From: Chloroflexota bacterium
GTDB lineage: Bacteria; Chloroflexota; UBA6077; JACCZL01
Assembly: GCA_020850535.1 (NCBI GenBank)
Contig: JADZEM010000184.1
Location: forward strand, 1 to 39,677
DNA: 39,677 nucleotides
Direction of reading: 5' to 3'
Below the pieces are notes generated by a model. That model was not told the origin of the DNA. It made no database searches and saw only the letters and a list, made by a program, of their open reading frames with translations. How positions within the stretch are numbered: the stretch's first letter is position 1; each line of letters starts with the position of its first letter. Below are positions 9,011-17,835 of the stretch, in pieces. A program made the position numbers and the translations under genes.

Positions 9011-9583
9011 CTAGTGGGTGGCCCCGCCGACGTGGCACGTGTAGACGACGGCCGGCGGCAAGTTCAGTAGCACCGAGCGGTAGTGGACGTTGCCGAACGC
9101 GTCCAGCAGGAACGGCCGGAGCATCTTCGAGTACTGGTAGCCAACCATCAGGCCGTGGTCGCCAAGGCTGCGCCGGGCCGCGTCGAGGATCGAGCGGATG
9201 AGCGGGGGCGGCAGCAGCGAGTAGGGGATCCCCGATATAACGGCGTCGACGCGCGGCCAGCCGGCCTCCCGGGTGAGCACGTCGATCTGCTCCGCCGAGG
9301 CTTCCAGGACCGTCAGCCGTGGGTCAGGGTACTCGCGGCGCAGGTGTTCCACGAACGTCGGGTTGGTGTCGATGGCCAGGAGTTTGCCTTCGGGGTGCAG
9401 CGCCTCGAGGATCGGCCTCGTGAACACCCCGGTGCCCGGACCAAGCTCGGCGACAAAGCGTGCGCGCTCGAAATCGATCTGGCCAAGCAGCTCGCGCGTC
9501 AGAAAGCGCGAGCTCGGCGTGATCGAGCCCATCTCGCGCGGGTTCCGCATCCACTGCTTGAGGAACTGAAGACGGGACTGCAC
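9011..9583 (-). CDS. Small class I SAM methyltransferase (phospholipid N-methyltransferase PmtA-like)
   Basis: The protein has 190 residues. SAM motif I is AELGPGTG (46-52), motif II is the acidic AIDTNP (70-75), and SGIPYSLLPPP (117-127) takes the place of the NPPY-type motif seen in PmtA/KsgA-like enzymes. The N-terminus (FLKQWMRNPREMGSITPSS) is typical of short bacterial phospholipid or rRNA-dimethylase-like enzymes. PmtA methylates phosphatidylethanolamine at the membrane. The GTG start has GGAG seven bases upstream. It is followed after 3 bp by the spermidine-synthase-like membrane fusion, so the two probably act together. The substrate remains an inference. Confidence 0.75.
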   Translation of the reverse strand: MQSRLQFLKQWMRNPREMGSITPSSRFLTRELLGQIDFERARFVAELGPGTGVFTRPILEALHPEGKLLAIDTNPTFVEHLRREYPDPRLTVLEASAEQIDVLTREAGWPRVDAVISGIPYSLLPPPLIRSILDAARRSLGDHGLMVGYQYSKMLRPFLLDAFGNVHYRSVLLNLPPAVVYTCHVGGATH

Positions 9584-9701
9584 GGCCGGACTCCGTTCGG
9601 GGCGTTCAAAGGGGAGCGGGCCTGCCCGGGGCAGGAGCGCGCTCCCCGCGCGGAACGGCGGCAGTATATCAGTCCATCGGGCCGAATCTGTGAGCGCGGG
9701 G

Positions 9702-10940
9702 CTATCCCCAGGGGGTCTGGCTTCGCAGAATCAGATCGGCGACCCCTGTTGCCAGCGGCGCGCCGACCGCGACGACGGCCATGATCGCGCAGCGACGCTG
9801 GGATGGCGCGAGCAATGCCGCCGCAACCGTCTCCGCAAGCCGCTCGCCGGCCAGCCAGCAGAGCGCGCCGGCGCCCGCTCCGAGGATCGGCCCGAGCACC
9901 GATCCGAGCACCGGGCCGGGCGACGGCCAGATCAACTGGCAGCACAGCCCGAAGACGGCCCCGGCCAGTCCTGCCGCGACATCGCGCCGAGCCGAGACCC
10001 GCCCGACCCCGAGCCACGCCGCCACGGCCGGCAGGAGCGGGATCGGCGCCCAGCAGACGTAGTGCGTCAGCGGGATGCCCAGGCGGGTGGCCGTGCCGCA
10101 GTCGCGCAGGGCCGAGGTCACGGTCCAGAAGGCTGCCAGCAGCAGCAAGAACCGGGCGCGCGAATCGAGCGCCCGCAAGACGCCCACGATCAGGCCGGCC
10201 CACAGACTCCCCAGCACGACGAACAGGGCGTTGGTACGCACGAGCTGCCAGTCCAGGTAGATGCGAACGGTGTGCTGGTACTCGGCCTGGGCCTGGAGCA
10301 CCGGGGTGGCCGCGATCAGCCGCACCTTGTCAACGGAGTGGTTGTTCAGGAAGGGCCCGAGCATCGGGCCAGCGGAGAACCCCAGCAGCACCAGCGCCAG
10401 AAACGCCCGGGTCCACCAGCGGACAGGCCGCTCCTTCCCGAGCGCCAGCCGCGCCGACACGAACCCGAACGCCGCCAAGGCCCAGCCCCAGCCGATCATC
10501 GCATGCGGGGTTGACCAGCGGGTCTCGTCCAGGCCGAACGCGGTATGCCAGACGGCGTCGAGCGCGGCCCCGAGCGCCAGCACCAGCAGGCCGGCCGCGA
10601 CGAGCAGCAGCGGTCCGGGAATCCGGATGGGCAAGAGCGGCACGCGCCACGCCTCCCCGAACGGGCGGCGCAGCCGGCGCACCGTCAGCAGAGCCAGCAC
10701 CAGGCCGCAGGTCAGGCCGGTCGTCGCGTAGACGAGCAGGTGGGGCGCCGAGAACGGCGTCTCGAACCGATTCCGGATGTGCCAGGAGGCATCCCAGGGC
10801 AGCCCGACGCTCACCGAGACCATCATGGTCCAGAACGCCAGCCACATCACGACGGCGGCGTCTCGTGCCTCGGAGATGCCACCCGCGGACCGGCGTGGCG
10901 TCGGCTCAATCGTCGCGGTTGCCATCGACTCCTGCCGCAT
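9702..10940 (-). CDS. Polytopic membrane protein of unknown function
   Basis: The protein has 412 residues and roughly nine to ten hydrophobic segments, starting with WLAFWTMMVSVSVGLPWDASWH. Conserved-looking polar residues sit inside or beside the helices: DASWH, the His of PHLLVY, LDAVWHTAFGLDETRW and HAMIGWGWAL. These could bind a metal or haem, but I do not recognise the family. The start is uncertain: ATG at 10940 has no clear Shine-Dalgarno, while the in-frame ATG at 10925 (MATATIEP) follows AGGAG at a short distance. It reads in the same direction as the methyltransferase, 118 bp away. Confidence 0.65.
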   Translation of the reverse strand: MRQESMATATIEPTPRRSAGGISEARDAAVVMWLAFWTMMVSVSVGLPWDASWHIRNRFETPFSAPHLLVYATTGLTCGLVLALLTVRRLRRPFGEAWRVPLLPIRIPGPLLLVAAGLLVLALGAALDAVWHTAFGLDETRWSTPHAMIGWGWALAAFGFVSARLALGKERPVRWWTRAFLALVLLGFSAGPMLGPFLNNHSVDKVRLIAATPVLQAQAEYQHTVRIYLDWQLVRTNALFVVLGSLWAGLIVGVLRALDSRARFLLLLAAFWTVTSALRDCGTATRLGIPLTHYVCWAPIPLLPAVAAWLGVGRVSARRDVAAGLAGAVFGLCCQLIWPSPGPVLGSVLGPILGAGAGALCWLAGERLAETVAAALLAPSQRRCAIMAVVAVGAPLATGVADLILRSQTPWG

Positions 10941-11282
10941 CGGTCAGCACACGGTTGCGATCGTCAGCCCGGGCGTCCGCCCGCCGGGACACATCCCGAC
11001 TGGCGGCTGGGAAGACCTTGCGATGTTGAACGCCGACATCGTAGCGGTTCTTGCCACTACGTGAAAATACGACAGACATCTCGGTCAGAGAGCTGTGTCG
11101 GCACTGCGACACTGCTGTCTCAAAGCTCTGCCGCTGCGCCCGTCCTGCCAGGGAGTCTCAGGCGAGCGGCCACGCCTCAGGCCGCCGCGAGGCGCTGCGA
11201 CCGGGCTGATGCGCCCGACGCCCGCGCGCTCGCCGCCGTACCCGATGAGAGTGATGAGAGTATCGCGGTGCAGGGTGCGTTT
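10941..11282. other. Intergenic stretch without a recognisable gene
   Basis: This 342-bp region separates the membrane protein start from the GT2 stop. It must hold the promoter for the minus-strand genes below it. A lower-GC patch around 11035-11110 is the most likely promoter area, but I see no clear -35/-10 pair. I see no RNA gene or repeat. Confidence 0.5.
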
Positions 11283-12728
11283 CTACCGTGCGAACTTCGG
11301 CGTCACCTTGTAGCCAAGGCCCCGCCCGAACAGCAGCCGCGTGTGGGCGTCCAGGGCCGGCAGGCAGGTCAGCACCAGCGTAATCACCGGCATCAGCGCC
11401 CACCCGATCAGCTCGCCCAGCCACTCCCCGAGATCCTTCGGGCCGCCGCGCAGCATCAGGTCGATGGTCGCCGCGATGATGATGAACGGCAGACAGAGCG
11501 AGAGCAGGAAGCCGCCCGCCGAGATCAACGCCGCGCCGTCTGGTGAGGCCACGATAGCCGGCGCAAGGAACGGCAGCGCCTTGGTCCCGAGCGTAATCAG
11601 GAACCAGTGCGTGGGCCAGGTCAGATGATCCTCGATGAACCCGATGGTCGGGCCGAGCGGCACCCGGACCCCGCCCTGCCCGAACGCGCCGCGCACCACG
11701 TATGGCACGTCCGACGCACCCCAGGCCCAGCGTCGGATCATCTGGTAGTGGGCAACAATGGTTTCCCAGGGGGTCGCGCCCTCGGCGGCGTCGCAGAGAA
11801 CGGGCAGGTAGATCGGGCGGACGCGGGCGCTCTCGCCGACGTGCTGGAGCACCTTGAAGCAGATCCGCGAGTCCTCGCAGATGACATCCACATCCCAGTA
11901 GCCCACCCGATGCGCCAGGGCCAGCGGCAGCGAGTACGTGGACTGGAGCACCAGCCGCGAGCCGAGGGCCAGCCGCGCCAGCGACCACGCCGAGTAGGCG
12001 CTGTTGGTGGCGCGGAGCGGCGGGGGCAGGCGATCCAGGTTCGCATGGAAGAAGAGGGCCGGCTGATAGAGACGGTCGGCGTGCTTGGGATCGGAGAGAT
12101 GGGAGTAGGCCAGGGCGCTCAGGTACTTCGAGTGGAGCCGTGAGTCGGCGTCGCAGATGGTGACCAGCACGCGGTCCACGTCGATGCCGCGTCGCCGGAG
12201 CAACGAGCGGGCGCGCGGGGCCGCCCAGGCCAGATTGGACGACTTGCCGGCGACCTCGCCGGGCTGGATCTGGTGGAACAGCGCCCACATCTGCCCGAAC
12301 CGCGGCCGGTAGCGGGCCAGCAGGCGCGCCGAGCGGGCTGCCGCGCCAGGATCGCGCGCCTCGAAGGCGAGGACGACGGCGATCTGCTCGCGCGGAAAGT
12401 CCTGCGCGGCCAGATGGTCGAGCGTCTCGGACAGCACCGCGTCCTCTTCTCTGTAGGTCGGGATGATGACGAGATGGTGCAGTTGGTCGACGCCGCTCTG
12501 CTGCTGCACGAGGCCGTGCCAGTCGGTGCGCTCAGATCGACGCAGCCGGATCAGGCTGACAATCGCTCCGAAGCCCAGCATGGCTGAGCGCATCAGCCAG
12601 TAGGCGTTGAATGCGAGGACCAGCCACGCCAGAGCCAGGGGCGCGACCACGGCGCCCCAGACCGGGAGCGTGACCAGCCCCCAGGTGCCGAGACCGATCG
12701 CTTTCGGCAGGAGATTTGCGCGTGCCAT
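11283..12728 (-). CDS. Membrane glycosyltransferase, family 2 (processive-type architecture)
   Basis: The protein has 481 residues. Two N-terminal hydrophobic helices (about 12-60) precede a GT-A domain opening with LVIIPTYREED (86-96). The metal/nucleotide-binding DAD-type motif is CDADSR (192-197), the catalytic acidic pair is CEDSR (284-288), and QMIRRW (329-334) matches the (Q/R)xxRW signature of processive GT2 enzymes. At least three or four C-terminal membrane helices follow. It should transfer a sugar from an NDP-sugar to a lipid or a growing polysaccharide at the cytoplasmic face. It diverges from the flippase-like gene at 12967, with a shared 238-bp promoter region. Confidence 0.82.
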   Translation of the reverse strand: MARANLLPKAIGLGTWGLVTLPVWGAVVAPLALAWLVLAFNAYWLMRSAMLGFGAIVSLIRLRRSERTDWHGLVQQQSGVDQLHHLVIIPTYREEDAVLSETLDHLAAQDFPREQIAVVLAFEARDPGAAARSARLLARYRPRFGQMWALFHQIQPGEVAGKSSNLAWAAPRARSLLRRRGIDVDRVLVTICDADSRLHSKYLSALAYSHLSDPKHADRLYQPALFFHANLDRLPPPLRATNSAYSAWSLARLALGSRLVLQSTYSLPLALAHRVGYWDVDVICEDSRICFKVLQHVGESARVRPIYLPVLCDAAEGATPWETIVAHYQMIRRWAWGASDVPYVVRGAFGQGGVRVPLGPTIGFIEDHLTWPTHWFLITLGTKALPFLAPAIVASPDGAALISAGGFLLSLCLPFIIIAATIDLMLRGGPKDLGEWLGELIGWALMPVITLVLTCLPALDAHTRLLFGRGLGYKVTPKFAR

Positions 12729-12966
12729 AGTCGCCCCCAGACGGCGAGCCAGAGATGGATTCCGTCACGCACAATGCAGAGACGGTGCCACGATACTCTG
12801 GAAGGGTCTGCGGCCGGGACAGGTGCGACGGACGCCCGTTACAGTTTGCCGGCTGGCGCAGATCGGCGCTCCCGAGGCATCCTCCGATCCAGCCGGCCGT
12901 CGTTCTCTTTCTAACAGACGCCTGGCCGAGTCTGGGACCATTTTTGCAGGGGCGCAGCCACCGCTC

Positions 12967-13956
12967 ATGGGACGTTTCCACCGCCTGCTGAATCACCGTG
13001 CAGTTCGGCTCGCCGGTCCGGCCCTCGGGCTGGGATGCTCGGCGGCTTTCATCTCCCGCCTTGACTTCAACGAGGTCGGAAGCGCGTTCAGCGGGATGGC
13101 GCTCTGGTGGATGATCCCGGTGCTGCTGTTCGGTTGTGTCAACCTCTGGCTGCGGGCCGTGCGGTGGGGCGTCCTGTTGGCCCCGGCCGCGCCCCTGCCG
13201 ACCTCTCAATTGCTGGGCGTGGGCATTTCGGCGGCGCTGGCCGGCCTCGGTCTGCCGATGCGCGGAGGCGACGCGGTCAAGGTGTTCCTCGCCGTGCGGC
13301 TGCCGGGCGTCAGGCTGACCGACGTGGCGGCTGCTGAGCTGCTGGAGCGGCTGGTAGACGGCCTGATCTTCGGGACGTTCATCACGGCGGCGGCCTTGCT
13401 GGACGGCGTGGACGGCTGGCCGTTGACGCTCGGGATGGGCGCGATGGCGATCTACCTGCCGACGCTGCTCGCCATCCCCATCGCGAGCTGGTATCTCGGC
13501 AGGCCGCCGACCGACGCTGCCCAGACGGCCCCCGTCTGGAGCCCACGCCGTCTGCTCGATCAGGCGGCCGGCGCGGCCCATCGGCGGGGTCCGCGATTGC
13601 TGGCGCGCGCCGCGCAGCTCTCGGTGCTGGCCTGGGCCGCCGAAGCCGCTGCCTACTACTGCCTGCTGGTCGCCTTCGGCTGGATCACCACACCGACGAT
13701 CCCGTTTGCGGCGGTGGGCGTCGCCAACTTCGCGTTCGCCGTGCCCGGTGCGCCAGCGGGCGTCGGCACGTTTCACATGCCGGTCAGCTCGCTGCTGGTG
13801 GACAGCTTCGGCGCAGAGCCGGGGCTGGCCGCCGCCTACGTGGTGGTGCTGCACCTCGCCGTGCTGGCGCCGGTCCCGCTGGTCTGGCTGCTGCTGGCAG
13901 CCCGCCGCCGCTGGCAGGCCGTCACGGTACGCGTCATGCATCTGCGGACGCCGTGA
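12967..13956 (+). CDS. Lysylphosphatidylglycerol synthase transmembrane / UPF0104 family protein
   Basis: The start chosen is ATG 12967 (MGRFHRLLNH), giving 329 residues. The open frame extends upstream to 12607, but that would run through the divergent GT2 gene. Seven to eight hydrophobic helices are visible. Family features are the LRAVRWGVLL segment, GLPMRGGDAVKVFL, and AAELLERLVDG, which match the LPG_synthase_TM pattern of a Gly-rich loop then an E-R-x-x-D/E helix. Members are lipid flippases or proteins of unknown role beside glycosyltransferases. No MprF catalytic domain is attached. The stop overlaps the GH1 start by 4 bp (GTGA). Confidence 0.75.
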   Translation: MGRFHRLLNHRAVRLAGPALGLGCSAAFISRLDFNEVGSAFSGMALWWMIPVLLFGCVNLWLRAVRWGVLLAPAAPLPTSQLLGVGISAALAGLGLPMRGGDAVKVFLAVRLPGVRLTDVAAAELLERLVDGLIFGTFITAAALLDGVDGWPLTLGMGAMAIYLPTLLAIPIASWYLGRPPTDAAQTAPVWSPRRLLDQAAGAAHRRGPRLLARAAQLSVLAWAAEAAAYYCLLVAFGWITTPTIPFAAVGVANFAFAVPGAPAGVGTFHMPVSSLLVDSFGAEPGLAAAYVVVLHLAVLAPVPLVWLLLAARRRWQAVTVRVMHLRTP

Positions 13957-15284
13957 GTACCGAGCAATCTCGTCAGCTTCCTGCGCCGCGCATCTTTCCG
14001 GCCGGCTTCCTGTGGGGATCGGCCACCGCTGCCCATCAAGTGGAAGGCAATAACGACAACAACGACTGGTGGGCGGCCGAGCAAGCTGGACGCGTCCCGT
14101 TTAAGTCCGGCCTCGCCTGCGACCACTACAACCGCTTCGACGAGGACTTCCGCATGCTCGGCGGCCTCGGGCAGACGGCGCATCGCCTCTCGCTGGAGTG
14201 GAGCCGGATCGAGCCGCGCCCTGGCGAGCTGAGCCATGAGGCACTCGACCACTACCGCAAGGTGCTGGAATCGCTGCGGGCGCACGGCATCGAGCCGATT
14301 GTGACGCTGCACCACTTCTCGAACCCGATCTGGTTCGCCGAGCGTGGCGGCTGGCTCAATCGGGAGGCGGTGGGCCGCTTCGCACGGTACGCGAAGCGCG
14401 TCGTGCACGAGTACCGCGATCTCGTCCGCTACTGGATGACGATCAACGAACCTGGGGTCTACGCCTCGCAGGGCTGGATCCTCGGCCTCTGGCCGCCGAA
14501 CCGCGCGAACGACCTGCGCGGCTGCTTCACGGCGATGCGGAACCTCGCGCTGGCGCACGGCCGGGCCTACCACGCCATGAAGCAGGCGCAGCCGGATGCG
14601 AGAATCGGTGTGGCGCACCACTGGCGGCTGTTCGACCCGGACGATCCGCTCCGACGCTCGGATCGTCTGCTGGCGCGGGCGCGGAATCACTGGATGAACC
14701 AGGCGTTCCCGATTGCGCTGCGGACCGGCCGGCTGGTCCCGCCGCTCGGCACTGGCGCGAGGATCCCCTGGCTCGCGGATACCGAGGACTGGGTCGGCGT
14801 GAACTACTACACCCGACAGGTGGACCGCTTCGAGCTGCGGGCGGCCCGGCTGGGCTTCGGCCGCGAGCAGTTCCACGAGGTCGAGCGCAACCAGCTTGGC
14901 TGGGAGATCTTCCCGGAGGGGCTTGAGCGGGCGCTGCTGGCAGCCGCGCCGCCGTCCAGCGGGCGCGAGGTGATGGTGACCGAGAACGGCATCCCCGAGC
15001 CTGACGGCCAGGACGAGCTACGGCCCCGCTACCTGATCCGCCACCTGGAAGCGTGCCACCGGGCGATGCAGGCCGGCGTCAACCTGCGCGGATACGTCCA
15101 CTGGACCAGCATGGACAACTTCGAGTGGGCCGAGGGCACGGCGGCGCGCTTCGGGCTGGTCTACGTGGACTTCGAGACGCAGGAGCGCCGCCCCAAGCCG
15201 AGCGCCTACCTGTACCGGGACATCATCCGCCGCAACGGGCTGAGCAGCGAGGATCTGGCGCAGCACGGCGTGTCTGGACGGTAG
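13953..15284 (+). CDS. Glycoside hydrolase family 1 beta-glucosidase/beta-galactosidase
   Basis: The protein has 443 residues, close to the usual family length. The N-terminal GH1 signature is FPAGFLWGSATAAHQVEG (15-32). The acid/base Glu is in TINEPGVY (E166), the nucleophile in VTENGIPEP (E344), and HWTSMDNFEWAEG near the C-terminus gives the substrate-binding Trp/Glu loop. No signal peptide is present, so it should hydrolyse small beta-glycosides in the cytosol. The GTG start at 13953 overlaps the previous stop (GTGA), indicating translational coupling to the flippase-like membrane protein, an unusual partner. Confidence 0.88.
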   Translation: MSTEQSRQLPAPRIFPAGFLWGSATAAHQVEGNNDNNDWWAAEQAGRVPFKSGLACDHYNRFDEDFRMLGGLGQTAHRLSLEWSRIEPRPGELSHEALDHYRKVLESLRAHGIEPIVTLHHFSNPIWFAERGGWLNREAVGRFARYAKRVVHEYRDLVRYWMTINEPGVYASQGWILGLWPPNRANDLRGCFTAMRNLALAHGRAYHAMKQAQPDARIGVAHHWRLFDPDDPLRRSDRLLARARNHWMNQAFPIALRTGRLVPPLGTGARIPWLADTEDWVGVNYYTRQVDRFELRAARLGFGREQFHEVERNQLGWEIFPEGLERALLAAAPPSSGREVMVTENGIPEPDGQDELRPRYLIRHLEACHRAMQAGVNLRGYVHWTSMDNFEWAEGTAARFGLVYVDFETQERRPKPSAYLYRDIIRRNGLSSEDLAQHGVSGR

Positions 15285-15290
15285 GGAGGG

Positions 15291-15344
15291 AGGCCCTCAC
15301 CCCCCGACCCCTGGACCAGGCCCTCACCCCCCGACCCCTGGACC
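15291..15344. repeat. 27-bp direct repeat (two full units plus the start of the hairpin element)
   Basis: Two perfect units beginning AGGCCCTCACCCCCCGACC occupy 15291-15317 and 15318-15344. The left arm of the hairpin at 15346 starts as a third unit. The array lies only 6 bp after the GH1 stop. Confidence 0.85.
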
Positions 15345-15345
15345 A

Positions 15346-15458
15346 GGCCCTCACCCCCCGACCCCCTCTCCCTGTGCGCGGGAGAGGGGGAGGCACGACA
15401 GTCGCGCGTGTCTCCCCCTCTCCCGCGCACCGGGAGAGGGGGTCGGGGGGTGAGGGCC
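15346..15458. terminator. Long palindromic CCCTCACCCC-type element between convergent genes
   Basis: Outer 27-bp arms (15346-15372 and 15432-15458) are exact reverse complements. An inner pair (about 15374-15392 and 15412-15430) pairs as well, giving a stem of about 46 bp. It fills the 193-bp gap between the convergent GH1 and aldo/keto reductase genes and would form a very stable hairpin in either transcript. It lacks a U-tract, so the termination role is inferred from position. The sequence type recurs at 22226-22381. Confidence 0.6.
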
Positions 15459-15477
15459 TTCTAGACTGCGGACGAGA

Positions 15478-16479
15478 CTACGCCACCGGCGGTAGATGGT
15501 GCCGGCCGGGGACCACGTCGGTCTGGCCGGCCGCGCCCTTCAGGATCTCGTCGATCTCGTCGAGGGCGCGCTGTGGCAGTGCGAGGTTCAGCGCCTCGAC
15601 GTTCTCCTCGATCTCGCGGGGCGAGCGGCAGCCGGAGAGCGCCACCGAGACGGCCGGGTTCTTGAGCACCCAGGCCAGCGCCATGCGTGGCAGTGTCGTG
15701 TTCAGGTCGGCGGCCACGGCAGCCAGCTTGTCCACAACATCCAGGTTCGTCCCCAGGTTCGGCCCGAACAGCCGCTGCCCGAACAGCAGGCCGTTCCGCC
15801 GCCAGTCCTTCTCGTCGAAGGCGTTCTCGCGGGGCAGCGTGCCCGTCAGCAGCCCGTGCGCCATCGGTCCGTACGCCATGATGCCGACGCCGATCTCCTG
15901 GGCCGTGGGCATCATCTCCCGTTCCCAGCGCCGGTCGAACATGTTGTAGCCGACCTGGTTGGCGCAGATCGGCGCGAAGCCCTTAGCCGTCCGCAGCTCA
16001 TAGGCGGTGAAGTTGGAGACGCCGATATGCCGGGTCTTCCCCTCGGCCTTGAGCTCTTCGAGCGCCCGCATCGTCTCGGCGATGGGCGTCTCAGGGTCGG
16101 GCCAGTGCATCAGCAGCAGGTCGACGTGATCCGTGCCGAGCCGCTTCAGGCTCTCCTCGTTGATGCGCTTGATGGTGGAGTAGCGGCCATCGAACTTGGC
16201 GGTGAAGGTGACCGGATCCCAGGTGATCCCCACCTTGCTGACCAGGATGATGTCGTCGCGGCGGCCGGCCAGCGCCTTTCCGAGGACGATCTCGGAGCCG
16301 CCAAAGCCGTAGTTCGGGGCCGTGTCAAACAGCGTCACGCCGAGATCCATCGCGCGATGGACCGCCGCGATGACCTCGCTGTCGTCGGTGCTGCCGTAGC
16401 CCGGGTTCCCCATCTCCCAGCAGCCGAAGCCGATGGCCGAGACCGTCAGCCCGGTGTCTCCCAACGCGCGGTATTCCAC
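15478..16479 (-). CDS. Aldo/keto reductase
   Basis: The GTG start at 16479 gives 333 residues. GGAGG lies six bases upstream, much better than any start further up the open frame, which extends to 16797. The protein starts MEYRALGDTGLTVSAIGFGCW, the canonical AKR opening. The catalytic tetrad is D52 and Y57 (FDTAPNYG), K82 (LVSKVG) and H125 (LLMHWPD). It is an NAD(P)H-dependent cytosolic oxidoreductase of the AKR11/12-like group, possibly acting on sugar aldehydes. It is 97 bp downstream of the binding-protein gene and convergent with GH1. Confidence 0.85.
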   Translation of the reverse strand: MEYRALGDTGLTVSAIGFGCWEMGNPGYGSTDDSEVIAAVHRAMDLGVTLFDTAPNYGFGGSEIVLGKALAGRRDDIILVSKVGITWDPVTFTAKFDGRYSTIKRINEESLKRLGTDHVDLLLMHWPDPETPIAETMRALEELKAEGKTRHIGVSNFTAYELRTAKGFAPICANQVGYNMFDRRWEREMMPTAQEIGVGIMAYGPMAHGLLTGTLPRENAFDEKDWRRNGLLFGQRLFGPNLGTNLDVVDKLAAVAADLNTTLPRMALAWVLKNPAVSVALSGCRSPREIEENVEALNLALPQRALDEIDEILKGAAGQTDVVPGRHHLPPVA

Positions 16480-16576
16480 CTGGATCCTCCGTGCGGCAGC
16501 GGTCAGTGCTGCCGGCTTACCAGCCGTCGATGCTAGCACGGTCGGCGCGGCCGATGCTGGCCCGACGGTGACGCGG

Positions 16577-17719
16577 TCAGCGGAGGGCGATGCTGCCCGT
16601 AGCGACCTCGCGCGGCCAGACGATGACCTTGCGGCCTGACTGCAACTGCACCGCCACCACCTGATGCCCGATCTGCTGGCCGGTACGCGGATCGGCGCGA
16701 AAGCGGCCGTAGAAGGTGCTGGTGTCGAGGGCAGCGGCCGTTGCGCGCACGGCCTTGTCGTCCAGCGAGCGGGCCACCCCGATGCAGTGACCCGCAATCA
16801 GCCCGGCCGCGTAGGTCTGCGCGGCCGGATAGTCCGGCGCAGTCCCGAAGCGCGCTCGGAACGCTGCCGCGAACGCCGATGACGTCGGTCCGATCTCTGG
16901 CCGATCCTGGAGTGTCGGCTCCCACTGGCTCGGACCGTAGAAGCCGTCCGCGTCTGCCCCGAGCGCATCCGCAAACGCCTGGACGCCGGCCGCCACCAGC
17001 CCGACGACGGCTGCCTGGACGGCCTGCGCCCGCAGTGCTCGCGCAAACGCGATGTCGGCCTCGGTCACGCCAGCCCCGAGGATGATGTCCGGCTCAAGAT
17101 CGGCGATCTGCCGCACGAGCGCGCGGAGTGGGTCAGGCTCCTTCGGGTAGGCCGCCTGTAGCACCACCTCGAGGCCCAGCCGTCGTGCGTGCGCCTCCGC
17201 ACCGCCAATCACCGCTGCCGGAAACGTTCCGCGTGCGCCGTAGACCAGCGCTACCCGCCGGATCGGCCGGTGGGCGCTCTGCACCGCGATATCCAGCAGT
17301 GGCGCGAAGTAGGCGGTGGCCGGCGAGAGCAGGTTCACGACGTGCCGCCAGCCCCGCGCGACCATCGCGTCGGACGAGCCGCCGTGGTTCCAGAGGGTAC
17401 CGTCCTGCTCGGCGGCCACCTCGGCGGCAGCCAGCGCCAGGACGCTGGAGTACGGCCCACACAGCAGATCGACGCGGTCCTCGCTGATGAGGCGGCGCGT
17501 GTTGGCGGCAGCGTCAGCCTGCCTGCCACTGTCGTCGTAGACGACCAGGCGGATCGGCCGTCGCGGCTCGCCTGGCTCGACGATGATGCCGCCTGCCTTG
17601 TTCCCGTGCTCGGCCCACAGCGTCAGGCCGTCATGCGCCTGCCGCCCCTGCACGGCGAACCGGCCGCTCAGCGAGAGGCTCGCGCCGACCAGGATCGGCT
17701 TTGGGGACGACTCCACCAT
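16577..17719 (-). CDS. Branched-chain amino-acid-type periplasmic-binding-fold protein without signal peptide
   Basis: The start at ATG 17719 (MVESSPKPILVGASLSLSG) gives 380 residues; the frame extends 19 codons upstream but gains no hydrophobic leader. The sequence matches the Peripla_BP_6/LivJ fold: ILVGASLSLSGRFAVQG at the start, VVYDDSGRQADAAANTRRLI, then DLLCGPYSS. Family members normally carry a Sec or lipoprotein signal and feed a LivHMGF importer. Here there is no signal and no permease nearby, so it may be a cytoplasmic sensor like AmiC, or be exported by another route. The strongest SD-like sequence is GGGG just before ATG, which leaves the start open. Confidence 0.7.
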   Translation of the reverse strand: MVESSPKPILVGASLSLSGRFAVQGRQAHDGLTLWAEHGNKAGGIIVEPGEPRRPIRLVVYDDSGRQADAAANTRRLISEDRVDLLCGPYSSVLALAAAEVAAEQDGTLWNHGGSSDAMVARGWRHVVNLLSPATAYFAPLLDIAVQSAHRPIRRVALVYGARGTFPAAVIGGAEAHARRLGLEVVLQAAYPKEPDPLRALVRQIADLEPDIILGAGVTEADIAFARALRAQAVQAAVVGLVAAGVQAFADALGADADGFYGPSQWEPTLQDRPEIGPTSSAFAAAFRARFGTAPDYPAAQTYAAGLIAGHCIGVARSLDDKAVRATAAALDTSTFYGRFRADPRTGQQIGHQVVAVQLQSGRKVIVWPREVATGSIALR

Positions 17720-17835
17720 GCCCCGATGGTAGCCCACCTGCGAACACGCGCCCTGCACGCACTCGGCGACGGCCAATGCTCAGTAGCAATGCTCAGTAAG
17801 GACGAACGCGATCCCCGTGCTGTGCGCAAGAAGCC

